From Metopolophium dirhodum (Eukaryota > Arthropoda > Insecta > Hemiptera > Aphididae): a stretch of 64,000 nt of DNA. The stretch spans positions 5,313,001 to 5,377,000 of the forward strand of contig NC_083565.1 of NCBI RefSeq assembly GCF_019925205.1, read 5' to 3'. The position numbers and the translations under genes were made by a program. The notes below the pieces were generated by a model. It saw nothing but the letters and a program-made list of their open reading frames with translations. It did no database searches and was not told the DNA's origin. The stretch's first letter is position 1; every line of letters starts with the position of its first letter. Below are positions 49,601 to 61,510 of this stretch, one piece after another.

Positions 49601-51880
49601 ATCGAAAGAATTAAATGTAAAACAAGTCGTCTTATATATTACCTATATATAATTTACAACGCGACATTAACAACGTGATTTTCATTATGTCTTCATTCGT
49701 CCATTCCTATCTTCTTGTCGTAATTTTACATCTGTTCCAATGATATTACATATATAAAACATTGAAATATTACAATTCGTTTTCGGCGCACCTTACTCCT
49801 ACATATTAAGTTGTCTATTAATTAATTAATAATTATTCGAAATGTGTTTTTTTTTTAATTTGTTTCTTTTTAAAAAGTCACAATTATTATCATTCTAATA
49901 TAATATCATATTATAATAATTATATAACCAGTCAAATAAATAAATATTTAAACGCATCATAATGAATACTGTTATTATTCATATGATAAAAACAAAATTA
50001 TCTTTTCTGAATGTATGCAGCTTAATAACTAATTAATATAATAGATATTATGGGTTTTAGGTTGTAAATGTTTATGTAATTATACCATATAACAATAATA
50101 ATTATTATTATGAAATAAAATAATTATTTCTTATTTCTATATAAGTACCTAGTAACGTAATGTAATATAATAATTATCGTTATATAGATTAATATTTAAT
50201 AATAGATAATAATATCAATGTTCATAAAGTAGTTCTGCAGACTATCTGTTATTTATATAATAAATAGCCTCATCGTCCGATGGATGCTTAAACTTAGGAT
50301 GATACGTGTATAATGTGAATAACGAGCATTTTAGATAACAACCGTTTATGGTTATTATTCGAATAATAAAAATGTATATTTGTTTGGAGTCGTAAATGTA
50401 TGTATTAACCTTGTTCCGATTGTCGTTTTGTCGACTCGACTCCTGCGTATCAAGTGTCCACGTGATGCTTAAAAAATGACCACATGACTTGTTTTATTAT
50501 CATTTGATATGGACAAGGCGCGTATGTGTATTGTGTGTGAGTGTGTGTGTGGGTACGCGTAGAGCATTAAAATCAAACTAATAAATAATAAATGCGGTCA
50601 CGTATTTAATGGTCCTAAAAAAATGTAAAGGAGTTATCGCTCTTATATAGACTTGTTTCCCGAAAAAAATATCACCTCGTGGCTCATAATTTTAAGTAGG
50701 TATTTAAAAAAATATAACATATTATTTAGACTTGCATAAAAAATGTTTATGTTTTTCCGTTAGGGATCAAATTGTTATACATTTATAATACATGATATTA
50801 TAGTTTAGTTTTACTTGTATTGGTATTCATATAACCCGGGATCAATGATCTCTATAAGAGTTATTGAAAACAAATTAGAACAAGCTAGTGTCATAGTGTT
50901 GACGAAACTATGAAAGTCGATAAAATTGATTAATCAAAACAAATTTCATTGGACGCTAATTAATGTTTTTTTTAACGTATGATAATTTGCAGAAATTACA
51001 AGTATCTAAATTATGAAAAACATAAAACATAAAAAAATTTAACATCATCACATAATGTGTATACTCATACACATTTATATTTTTATGTAATATATAGCTA
51101 TAAATAATAATAAAGGTATTATGCATTTAAAATATGATGTTGTATAAGTTAAACTTGAAATTAAAAAAAGTGAGTAGGTACCTATGGATTCGAGAAAACT
51201 TTATGGGAAACAGCGTAGATTCTCATATTTTGATTTCGATATATTAAAGCATTTAAATTTTAAATAATTATTTTTATTGAGAATTCTTCACTATTTCTGG
51301 TGGTCGATCTCAAGACAATCGCTTGGTTTGATTACATCATAATATAAGGCGGGTTCAAGAATTTGGTTTCGAATATGAAAAAAGCAGCTTTACAGTATGA
51401 GTATAATAAGAAACCGATACAAGTTTTGGTTTTAAATATATAGTATGAATTATTACACTTATACCTTAGTTCGTATGCCTATCAGTGCAATACCCTACCT
51501 TTACAGAAGTTATAAACTACTAACTAGGTAGTGTATACTGTATAGTGTACACAGTGTTAAATATATAATATACCTACTACAGTCGAGGATCACGGTAACG
51601 GCACAATGTCAATAGTACCTAACCTATATTTATAGCCATATAGGTACATAATAATATGTATACCTTACAATAACACAACGCTTATATATAATATATATAT
51701 ATTATATATGTATATGTAGGTACAGGCCAATGATAATAATAATTTATGCTAAATCGATTCGCTCACGTACCTATACCTGTGTAGTATAATAATAATGCTA
51801 TTATACTCACGATTTACTACGCGATTGGTAGTTTTTATGGGTACAAGATATATTCAAAAGACGTATCTAATTGATTCAAT
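49601..51880. other. AT-rich non-coding stretch
   Basis: No gene is seen. A GT-rich microsatellite-like patch lies near 50525-50551. Confidence 0.5.
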
Positions 51881-52900
51881 TTGCTGTATATAAAATAATG
51901 TACGGTTCGCGGTCCACGCGCGTTTAGTGCAGTACATTATCTTGGCTCTCGCGTATACGACCAACAGAAAACAGAGACACCGTGTCGTCGGATAGCACTG
52001 CAGTATATAATATATTATATATATATATATATATCGATTATAAAAATATACAGTGTATCGTGGCACAGGATAATATTATTCTTCTATACTATTTATTCCT
52101 CTCCCACCCACACACGAGTGCGCGTCTTTCTTCTCTCATTCCTCTATTTCATTCTTCCTCCCTTTATAATATTATAATAATAATAATATATACGCGCGGG
52201 CATGTTATTATTATGTGGTTTATTTTATTCTCTCTCGCACGCTGCTCGCAGTTAACCATCGTAAAAATTAGGAATTATTCCGCGACATGAATAACACATA
52301 CATAATGTACAGGTATACATATACGATATATATATTTATTGCAGGTTCGCCGCAGCGCTCTGTAACTATACGTCTATAATGATAATCTATACGTCCGGAC
52401 GTATCGTCGTCGTCGTCGTCCTCGTCGGAATTTCTTTCGCGGGGCCAGCCCGTAACAGCTGCTGCTGCCATACGATGTGACCATCGCGATAACGCGTGAA
52501 TACAGTAATAGGTATTAAGGTATATGGGAATTACATATTATAGGTACGCGCGAAAACGGAACGAAATCCGATAGAGGCGAGGAAAATATTATTATACGAA
52601 TCTCATTCACTGCAGCAATACGGTCCGCTGCGAACCAGTATTATATAGAGATATGGCCGACCGTAATATGATAATATGTATACATACCGGTATAAGTATA
52701 CGACGAAAACCCCTCGTGGCCTTATACGGATTATAATAATATATGTTTACGATTTATCGGTACGTACCTATCTATATATAATAGCGTTTATGTAATACCG
52801 TGTATAATGTATACATTACGCATCGGCGACGTGTCGGCATACGAGATTGGGTACAATTTAATAACAATGTAATATATTATCATGTAGGTAATATTATTAA
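51881..52900. other. CpG-rich block with trinucleotide repeat
   Basis: Elevated GC/CpG, a (TA)n run near 52015-52034, an (ATA)n run near 52170-52190, and a (GTC)n run at 52404-52424. Overlapping frames at 51982-52290 (+) and 52268-52471 (-) are low-complexity; the latter reads the GTC run as poly-Asp. It is similar in texture to 33171-34330 and a candidate promoter or untranslated region by composition only. Confidence 0.35.
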
Positions 52901-55900
52901 GCGGTGCAAAAATGTCGAGTGAAATAATCGATCGAAGTACTCATTAGTAGTTGCCTATATATGATACATAATGTTCACTTTATCCTGTAACGTTAAATAA
53001 ATAAACGATTATTATAAATTATATTTTCGGAAAAAGAGTAATAATAGGCTGAGAGAGAGGGAAATAATTATATACGGTACTTGCGGAAGTCTCGATATCC
53101 TTGTTATATAGCATTTTAGCCCAGTATAGATGGGAGCTAGGGTGTAGTTGTAAGCCCACACTGCCAATATACTATAAAAAATATATTGTACATACGTAAT
53201 ATATATATTTATGTATTATAACAAGGGTAGCTATTTTCTCTCTTCGGCGTACATAGAACATTTCAATATTATAAAGTGGGTATAAATGTATAATATTATG
53301 TATATATACATAAAAAAAACACTACGATCCACGAAATGTTATCCAGTTTGTATAATATATAATGATAATGGTGATGATGTCCACGACGACGATCGTACAT
53401 GCGAATATATGCGACCCTAAAGGCCAATCGCCAAGTAAACACTGTATAACCACGCGTCGATCGAGATGGAATATTTCAATTTTACGGTAGTCTGTGGAAT
53501 CAATTATTCGTTAACATGAATTATCCAAACATAGGGAGAATCGTTTCAGATTCGCAACACATCTACATAAGTATAACACTATAACTTGTGATGGTTGAGG
53601 TCATTTACTTATTTATACGCATACATTTGAATGCCACTGAAAATGGCTATATATAATATACTATCATGTATAGGGGCAACTAGGGTCAACATTTAGGAGG
53701 GGGGATATAGTCATAGCAAAAAATTATTCAAGAAATGTAATAATATAGTATACCGTATATTTCTAAAAAAAATCCTAAGTAGTAGAAACAATAGGGTGTG
53801 ATGACGGGTATTAAACAAATACGACAGACATATTGTGACAAGAACTGTTGATTAAATCAAGTGGTTCTTTATTATATTTATTTCGTCAATAATTTATCTG
53901 TAGAAAAATTTAATTTTGAAAATGTGTTGGTATAATAATATAATTTTGTATAAATTATATTATAATATATATCATTGCTTATCTTATTAAATGTTTTAAT
54001 GTTTTTAAATATTTTTATTGAGCGTGATTGTCGTTAAAATTGGGACCCTATATATGTACCCTCGGCCCTATATTACCACGGCCATTATAAAACCTATTTA
54101 CGTCACTAATAGAAAACCTTTTAAACAGTCATTATTTGAGGGGGTTAAATCTATGTTCGAGGAAAGTTAATATCCCCTAGCCTTTCTATAATGGCGCCTC
54201 TATTATTTATATTAGTGCGTTACATTACAAAAGGTTATAACGAATACACTCCTATTTAGTATATGTGTTCAAATCGGCACCGCGGCCTAGTGTGTAATAG
54301 GTACACATATATCTGCCGGACGGATTTCAGCCGTGAATATAGGGGTTTGGTAATACGAAAATTCGATGAAACACGTCCCGAGATTATATAGCTGCAGTAG
54401 ATCTACAAACATCCAGTACCGAAAATCACGATCCGATATGTGTCCTGCCATTTATTTATTTGCAGTGTGTGTTTTTTTTTGTGATGCAAACTCGGGGATA
54501 AACTACGCACCGACGGAAAACAAATCGAACGTGTCGTGATATAAATTGTCCAACGGACGTACAAATAAATTACACGCGAAAACCAATTGTATTTTTCGGA
54601 CACTATATACATACATATACAATACACATTGCGCGTATGAACAATTTGAACATATATATACATATGAATGTATATATCTAGTACCCGTATTATATATATA
54701 CTAAATCGGTACTATATATATTTTATAAGCTTTCGATATAATATATATAGCACGTGCTTTTGTTATTATATATTATTATTATTTTTGAAAAATATGACTT
54801 CCTATATCAACAAGTTTTGTAAAAAATATTAAAAAATAAAATAAAAGTATTCGAACAGTTATCGCCGTAAGCCTCCGCCGAAATAGTACATTATGATACA
54901 TAAGTAACGGTACTCGGGAGACTCGTAACCTATCTGTACATGTGATGAACGAAAAACGGTAACGTTTTGAAGATATTTTCGGAATTGCAATTTTTTTAGT
55001 TGGATAAAACGAAAGTACAATCACTCCTCGGGGATTTCCATATATAGGCTTATATTCCTATCTGGATATCCAACATGGTCGTATAGTACAATATTGAGGA
55101 CACTGATGGGGCGTCGGCAAGAAATCTAATTTTATAGCTTTACAACAAATATGTTCAGATTGTCATCATATATAATATTATATATGTATATACGTTCAAA
55201 AATCATTAAATCACTCATCGAATTTCGAGTAAGGATAGATCACATCTTTTTTTTAAATCGATGGATAGATTATTCAATATACTATACAAGAAAATTAAAT
55301 GAACATAGAAATCTAGATTCTAAATAGCTGGTTTAGGTATAGGTATATATATTATACCTATAGGCTATAATACACTATATAAACAATAAACATGCAGTGT
55401 ACAATTAAGATTATAAGGTGATACTTCAAATGGAAAACATGCTTGAATTAAAAATTGAATTATATACCTATAAAAGTCTACCATGCATAAATGTGCGTCT
55501 GCTCATGAAGTTATACAGGGATAAACACTATACACAAATAACTCAAATTTTTAGTTTGCAAACTATACTGTACATAATATTTAAAATTCAATATCGTAAT
55601 CGATATTTGTACACACTTATATACTTATTGCAGCAATCAGTTTCATACAACATATTGCAGGTGTCTTACACTGCAAGCTGCAGTAACAATATAGAGATTA
55701 CCTATAGGTATAGGAAATTATTATTATAGGTACTACAATAGACTAAATAAATAAACTCATGATATATATGTATATCATATGTGTGGTGTGTGTATTTGTG
55801 GTGAATGCGTGTACAGTGTTTTTATAATATTATGTAAACTTATAATATATAGTATATAATATGTGTGATGTTGGCCGTATTTCAATAACAGTATAGCACG

Positions 55901-56760
55901 TTTTGTAAAAGGATTAAAAAATTGATAAAAAAATAAATATGAAAAAAAAATAAATATTTTCTGATCAACGATATTGACGGGATGAACAATAGGTGCATTA
56001 TATTATATATTATATTTTCACTATACCTTGTGTACGTGTGTGTGATTTTTAACCGTATCGTTTTTTTTTTTCACATTTGCCGAGCCGCAGCTGTGACATT
56101 TGATAAATAGTTGTCGCTGTAAAATAATGTGGTCAAAAAAATAACAACCCGAAGGTTGTTAATTCCACAAAGTGCCGGGGCAAACAGACGAAGGCGACAA
56201 AATGTAATAATATTAATATGATCGCAAAAAAAATTACAAATATATCTCGAGAGGTAAAACGGGTTTTCGAAAATAAAGGTAGAATATACACGTTGTAGGC
56301 AAAAAAACAGATCACATTAATAAGTCATTGGTGGAATATATTCTTTACATTCTACCCGACACAATCATGTTTCTCTTTCAAATACCACAACATCGATCGC
56401 CACACGAAGTGCACAATTATTTGTAATTAATTCAAAACAAAAAAACCCAACACCATTTCTTTCGAGTTTTTTTTGGCTAACAACTAATAACCAACAATAT
56501 TTTTCTAACGTAATAAACGACTGGTAATTTATTGTAAAAATAAAATGAATGGCTATACTAATATTCCATCAAGTCAAAATATGATATTTCAAGCTGTCTG
56601 CAGTGAATTTATCAAATACGTATATAGCTGGTAAATTATTTTAATATTATTTTAGCGAATGGAAACGGTATAACTCATCAAGTTATGTTTTTGCTATAAT
56701 GGTATAACGTATAAACAACCTTTTATTATAACTATTATACATTATAATTTTTTTTTCAGT
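52901..56760. other. AT-rich stretch, possible hAT-like remnant at 53670-54090
   Basis: No gene is supported. Near 53675 the phrase GGGGCAACTAGGGTCAAC followed by AGGAGGGGG resembles subterminal sequence of insect hAT elements, and GGGACCCTATATATG/CGGCCCTATA near 54043-54080 may belong to it. The two ends do not form inverted repeats, so no element is called. Frames at 54403-54663, 54779-55024 and 55418-55729 are Tyr/Ile/Leu-rich without domains. Confidence 0.4.
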
Positions 56761-56970
56761 TAAGGTTTCGAAGACTGAGGTTATTAGTTTGAAGATTATT
56801 ATTAGTCGCGTTTTACCGTGAGGGAGGCCTGGAGGGTAACGGTTTGGAACACGTGTCTATGTGGTGAGGATTTGTCACTAAAAACCCGGGTGGACACCCA
56901 TCCGGGAGCTAGCGACACTGGTCGATGATTGACCTCAGGACACGTTAGTCCAACCACCGTGCCACACCAC
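56761..56970 (-). mobile_element. SINE-like repeat with 5S rRNA-like core, copy 2
   Basis: The partner of 6124-6323. On the minus strand it begins GTGTGGCACGGTGGTTGG, has the core CCCGGATGGGTGTCCACCC (56885-56912), and ends CAGTCTTCGAAACCTTAACT followed by A9. The A tail, the roughly 210-bp length and the Pol III-like 5S core fit a SINE. AAAATTATTGT beside the 5' end and AAAATTATAATGT after the tail may be a decayed target duplication. The two copies differ at many positions, so both are old. Confidence 0.5.
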
Positions 56971-57689
56971 AATAATTTTATTTACCTACATATAATGTAT
57001 ACACTAAAGTAAAACTCTAATACAAATTAGCCAATTTATATCAAACGAGTCACTAATTAATAACTAACTAATTTAAAGTATTTTTTTTTATTTTCTAATT
57101 ATTAATATAGTTTAATTTTGTTTTCATCGTAGTACTTACAAGTTTACTAAATAAGAAAAATGTATATTATTACTATCTGATAATAAATATACATGCTGAT
57201 GTACTTTTTTGCTTTCTTTTGCATTTTAACTAATGCCTAATCATATTTTATAGCACTACTTACAACAGCTCAATATAATATATTTAATTCACATCAAGAC
57301 ACAATTACTTTTAATCACAATTAGTTTTAATGGAATTGAATTTGTCATTAGAACATAATATATATTTGCATAACATATCAACTAAACCAATTGTGCATAC
57401 AATTATAACCGGTTTCAGAGTACAAAAACCTTTTTTTTTTATAATGTTGTAGAAATTTGCTAACTAATTATAAGAATATGTCTTGAAAAATAGGTACATA
57501 ATTACATAAATAATATTTTCAAATTTGAAATAAACTAAACAAATATTTTAACTACAGGAAAGTGTATAAAAGAATTCAGAACTCTGATCATATATTCTGT
57601 GATACTTACAATTTACATATATGATACCTTTACGGCTTCATAAAATATAATTATTGAAATCAATGGACTTTTTTTTCATTATCACGTTT
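56971..57689. other. AT-rich non-coding stretch
   Basis: I see no feature in it. Confidence 0.5.
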
Positions 57690-58215
57690 AGTTTTAGATT
57701 CTTAGTATAGCAAGGGATCTATTGGGTTTACAATGGTGTTTATATATTTTTTTTTTATCCTGTATACAAAATTTTTACCATAAGGAGTTCTTTAATTTCA
57801 ACATAATATAGTATCTTATTTTTGAGCAAATTGGATCAAGATAATACTTTTAAGATGTCATTTTTCAATTTTCTCAATATTTATTTAATAAAACAGGAAA
57901 AACCACTAAAAACGGGACTTTTATTTCTATCACTTTGTTTATCACCGTAGCCATAGAAACGAATAAAAATAATGATTTTAGTTATTTTGTTGTAATTTTA
58001 TAATTGTTAATTCAACATAGGTACAGGCTATAATAAAATATAATAACAATATCAAATATCCAGACTGACAAACCGTCTCCGCTCAGAATTATTTTTCGTA
58101 TACAATGGTATGATATCATTCAATTAAAATGTAATACAATCCATTATACAGTAACCATCTTGTAACCTACTGTACAGCAGAGCGACATCCACTTACCTGC
58201 TTTTTTTAAATTTAA
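57690..58215 (+). repeat. Interspersed repeat with inverted-repeat-like ends
   Basis: It starts near TTTTAGATTCTTAG...TTTACAATGGTGTTT and includes AAAACAGGAAAAACCACTAA. Near its right end lies CGTCTCCGCTCAGAATTA, followed by the module also seen at 10234-10385. In better-preserved copies known to me the left end reads GATTCTGAGCGGAG, which would be the inverse of CTCCGCTCAGAATC, giving short terminal inverted repeats. Here the left end is diverged. No coding capacity; the class is uncertain. Confidence 0.4.
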
Positions 58216-58521
58216 AAGTTCTTTTTTTTATGTAGGTATCTATAATTGTATTCTTGTTTTTATCGGTACTTATCATATTGCATTTTATTTTCTACGTAGA
58301 TTGAATTAATAATTATAAGAAATTATACAGTTGTTAATTGTTAGTTATCGTTACCTAATACTTTGATAGTAAAATATCTTAAAAGTTAAATATTATGTTA
58401 CGTAGGTATAAACTTATAGTTTGTTGGGTAGGTACTGTTGATGGATTACTTAGTGATATTTGGTGATTGGGGTTGTGGGTGTTGAATAAAATGATCATAT
58501 TTACAGGCAATTTATAGACAC
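58216..58521. other. AT-rich non-coding stretch
   Basis: I see no feature in it. Confidence 0.5.
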
Positions 58522-58553
58522 GCCACGTCACTGCCCCGCCACGTCACTGCGAA
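58522..58553 (-). promoter_or_regulatory. Tandem TGACGTGG (bZIP-like) sites
   Basis: Two adjacent 16-bp units, GCCACGTCACTGCCCC and GCCACGTCACTGCGAA. On the minus strand each carries TGACGTGGC, the core bound by CREB/ATF6/XBP1-type bZIP factors (the unfolded-protein response element consensus is TGACGTGG). They stand out as GC-rich in AT-rich DNA. A function is inferred from motif and duplication only, and no promoter is visible nearby. Confidence 0.3.
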
Positions 58554-60416
58554 TGTTTTGTAAATAATCGTCCACAACAAGCACTTACACAGAAAAAAAA
58601 TGTCGTAGGATCTTATATAGGTGATATATATGGTGATATATACATGATAGGTGTAAATCATAAGTCACAACTCATAACATGCTCATATAAGCGAAAACCA
58701 ATATAAATTACAAATTAAAATTTATATTGGTAAATAAAATATACTGGAACAAAACGGAAAAAGGTCGTATTATATAATCATATTTCATTATCTACTACAT
58801 AGTAGTGTTTAATATTTACTATCGAAAGATCCTTAATATAATTAACTATCACCGTTGCAAAAAATGATTTGTGTGATGGTATATTTATGATTTTATGGTT
58901 GTTTTTTAATGGTATTTCTACGATTTTTATGTTATTTTTATATAGGCACAACATATTATTATTATATTATAATTGAGCATGCTTTTAATAATTAAGTGTT
59001 ATGCTACTAGAGTTATATAGGTTAGTTAGTTAGTTCGTATTCTATATGCCTATAATCCATTAATAATTATTACTTTCTTTGTTACTTATAAATAATAAAA
59101 ATATACAAAAAAGACTGTTTTATTAAATGGTTATTGTCATTCGGTCAAATAAAAAAAAAATAGTATCTATATATGTTCAAACAATAAACAACCTACCTAC
59201 CTATAATTTATTTAAAGTTGGAAGAAAAAGTCACTAAAACGTTTAATCTGTAACATAACTATTAGGTTCAGACTTAAAGAGTATAATTGAGTATAGGTAC
59301 AGCTAGTAGGTATATTATTAAGGTTTTATTTTTCAAAGTGAAAAAATCCTCAATTTCAAAACAATGGTTCGTAAATTATTTGGTTTTGGAATAAAACGGA
59401 TAATGATCTGATACTTTACGGCCTTCCTTGTAACTTAATGTAAATTGTTTTTTTTATATGTATATATTTTCAAAGATATATTAAGCCACAAAGTGATAAT
59501 AATAAGGGAAGTTAAAATGCTATGGGTAAATGTAGATGGGTAATTGCGATTAGTAAAAAATAGTGTTATAAACGTCATCGGAACGTGGGTCGATAAAAAT
59601 AATTAATTACGAGGATTTCCGACAGTTTCACTACTAATATTTACATAACATCGTAATATATACCTACAATAAGGTTTTTTCATTCGTCGCAGTCCGTAGA
59701 ACAAATGTTGAAAACGTACAACGCATACACAAATAACCTCATACCTATTTGGAGAAGATGAAAATATAGGCGTAGAGTTCAAAAAAAAATTCGATTACTC
59801 ACACATAGGTATATAGGATATATAGTATATTATGTAGTAGTTGCCACTTATTTGATTCACAATGAATTTAATCATTTGTTTATTGAATAATCTGGAAAAC
59901 ACAGGATAAAATTCGTATGTTGGACTTACGACGCTAGAATGGGGACATGGGCAATTTTAAGGTCATATTTTCCTTCCATTTTCCCGTTTTTGTCGTATAT
60001 ATTTTAACGATTTCTATTTTCTCGACTTATTTTATTACATGGAAAAGTATTAACGTTTTTGAAAATATTTTTCTTACATAGGTAACTTGAAGTCATTACT
60101 AAATAAAATGTTTGAAAAAAATACGTATTTTTCTTTATGAATTATGACATACAATATATGAAATAGCTAAATAAATAAATATTAAACACACATACAAATT
60201 AATATTTATAAATACATAGCCAAATTTAATTTTGTTATTACAATGCATATGCTATATGCTATATGTACCTAAATATTTTTATTCTTGTACCCATATTTCA
60301 CCTTATCGACTCATAATAGTCATTCGTATAATGGATTTATACAATATGCCCTCGTCCTAAATTGACTCTAACATTCGGTTACTACTGTATTATAATTGAT
60401 TGAAGTACTCAAGTAC
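58554..60416. other. AT-rich non-coding stretch
   Basis: No gene is seen. The part at 59900-60005 is slightly less AT-rich. Confidence 0.5.
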
Positions 60417-61510
60417 CTATATTAATTGTTGAGGTGAGGTCGATATAGGCAACAATAAAAAAAAATAATAAAAAGACATCTGGATGGGTGTTTTCTCGGG
60501 GGAAGATTTCGCGATGGCGAACAGCTGCAGCTGCAGTCGCAACGACCGCGTGAAATCGACGACAGTGATACGACTGACCGGCGTGGCGGGCGCATTTGGC
60601 GCGGCTTCGGCGGTGGTTCTAGCGCGGCGAGGACGACGGACGTGCGTCGTATTCCTATTAAGGACGAATCGGTACACTCATCTGTGTACACGCGCGCGCG
60701 GTGCGCCGACGCTATGAAAATCACTTCTGCATTGGAAATTTATATAATTTCTACTCGTTTTTTCTATTCATATATATATATATATATATTATTTTTGCGT
60801 TGTATTTTTTTTCTTCTTTTGCCCACACATCGTTAGCCGATCCGGCTGAATGGAAATCCGCCGTAATGGGATCCGCGAACGCGTGCGCGCGCTTGCTTGC
60901 AGTGATTGACAGCCCTGCACGTTTGCAGCTCGGTCGCTATAATATTGCCAGGCCTCGCGCTGCAGATACGCGTCTACGATAATTCTGCGCGACCCGGCGA
61001 CCGCGACTTGTGCACCTCCTCCCCGCACCCACCCGCCTCGGCCAGCCTATATGTTAAACAAATAACCGGCAATCCTGTCGTCGCCGTCGCTGCAGTTGCT
61101 GATGCTGATTCCGCTGCTGCTGCTGCTGCTGTTGTCGCTGATCGATGGATGCCACACCGACAGCGGCGGCGTAAACAGCGCGCGCGATCAAAGTGCACTC
61201 TCGGAATACTGAACAGTGTCACCCCCACCCCACCCATCTCCAACACACACACACAAACGCATAAGCCCACTCGTTCCACCCCGCCACCCATTGACGATCC
61301 TACGCTGTTTTTGTTTTTTATTTATTATTTTTACCTATTCTTATTCTTTTCAAAATTATTAACATCTCCTGTATCTCTCTCTCTCTCTCCTTTTATATCT
61401 CTCACCCCCACTCTTTCAACCGCGACAAGAGTTTCGTACAGAGCAAATTCCTCGACTTATCGCGGTCCATAATCTTTAGGTCGCAGAACTCGCGCGATCG
61501 GTTTAAAGCA
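60417..61510. other. CpG-rich island, candidate promoter or 5' UTR
   Basis: The strongest GC/CpG block in the window. It includes CAGCTGCAGCTGCAG near 60521-60535, (TA)n 60769-60789, (CTG)n 61113-61131, AC-rich 61240-61255, and (TC)n 61374-61390 next to a minus-strand TATAAAAGG. Open frames of 60-190 codons exist on both strands and overlap each other. They are Arg/Ala/Pro/Ser/Thr-rich, carry no recognisable domain and are expected in GC-rich DNA with few stops. The plus-strand frame at 60484-60717 is the least repetitive. It is most likely a regulatory island or untranslated exon of an unseen gene, inferred from composition only. Confidence 0.4.

Noticed and set aside
53670..54090. Possible third hAT-like element
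   Set aside because: One side resembles hAT subterminal sequence, but the two ends do not match as inverted repeats and no target duplication is seen.
60906..61472. Longest open frame in the window (188 codons, +)
   Set aside because: Ala-, Ser-, Thr- and Pro-rich low complexity through CTG, AC and TC repeats. An equally long frame lies on the opposite strand and no domain is visible.
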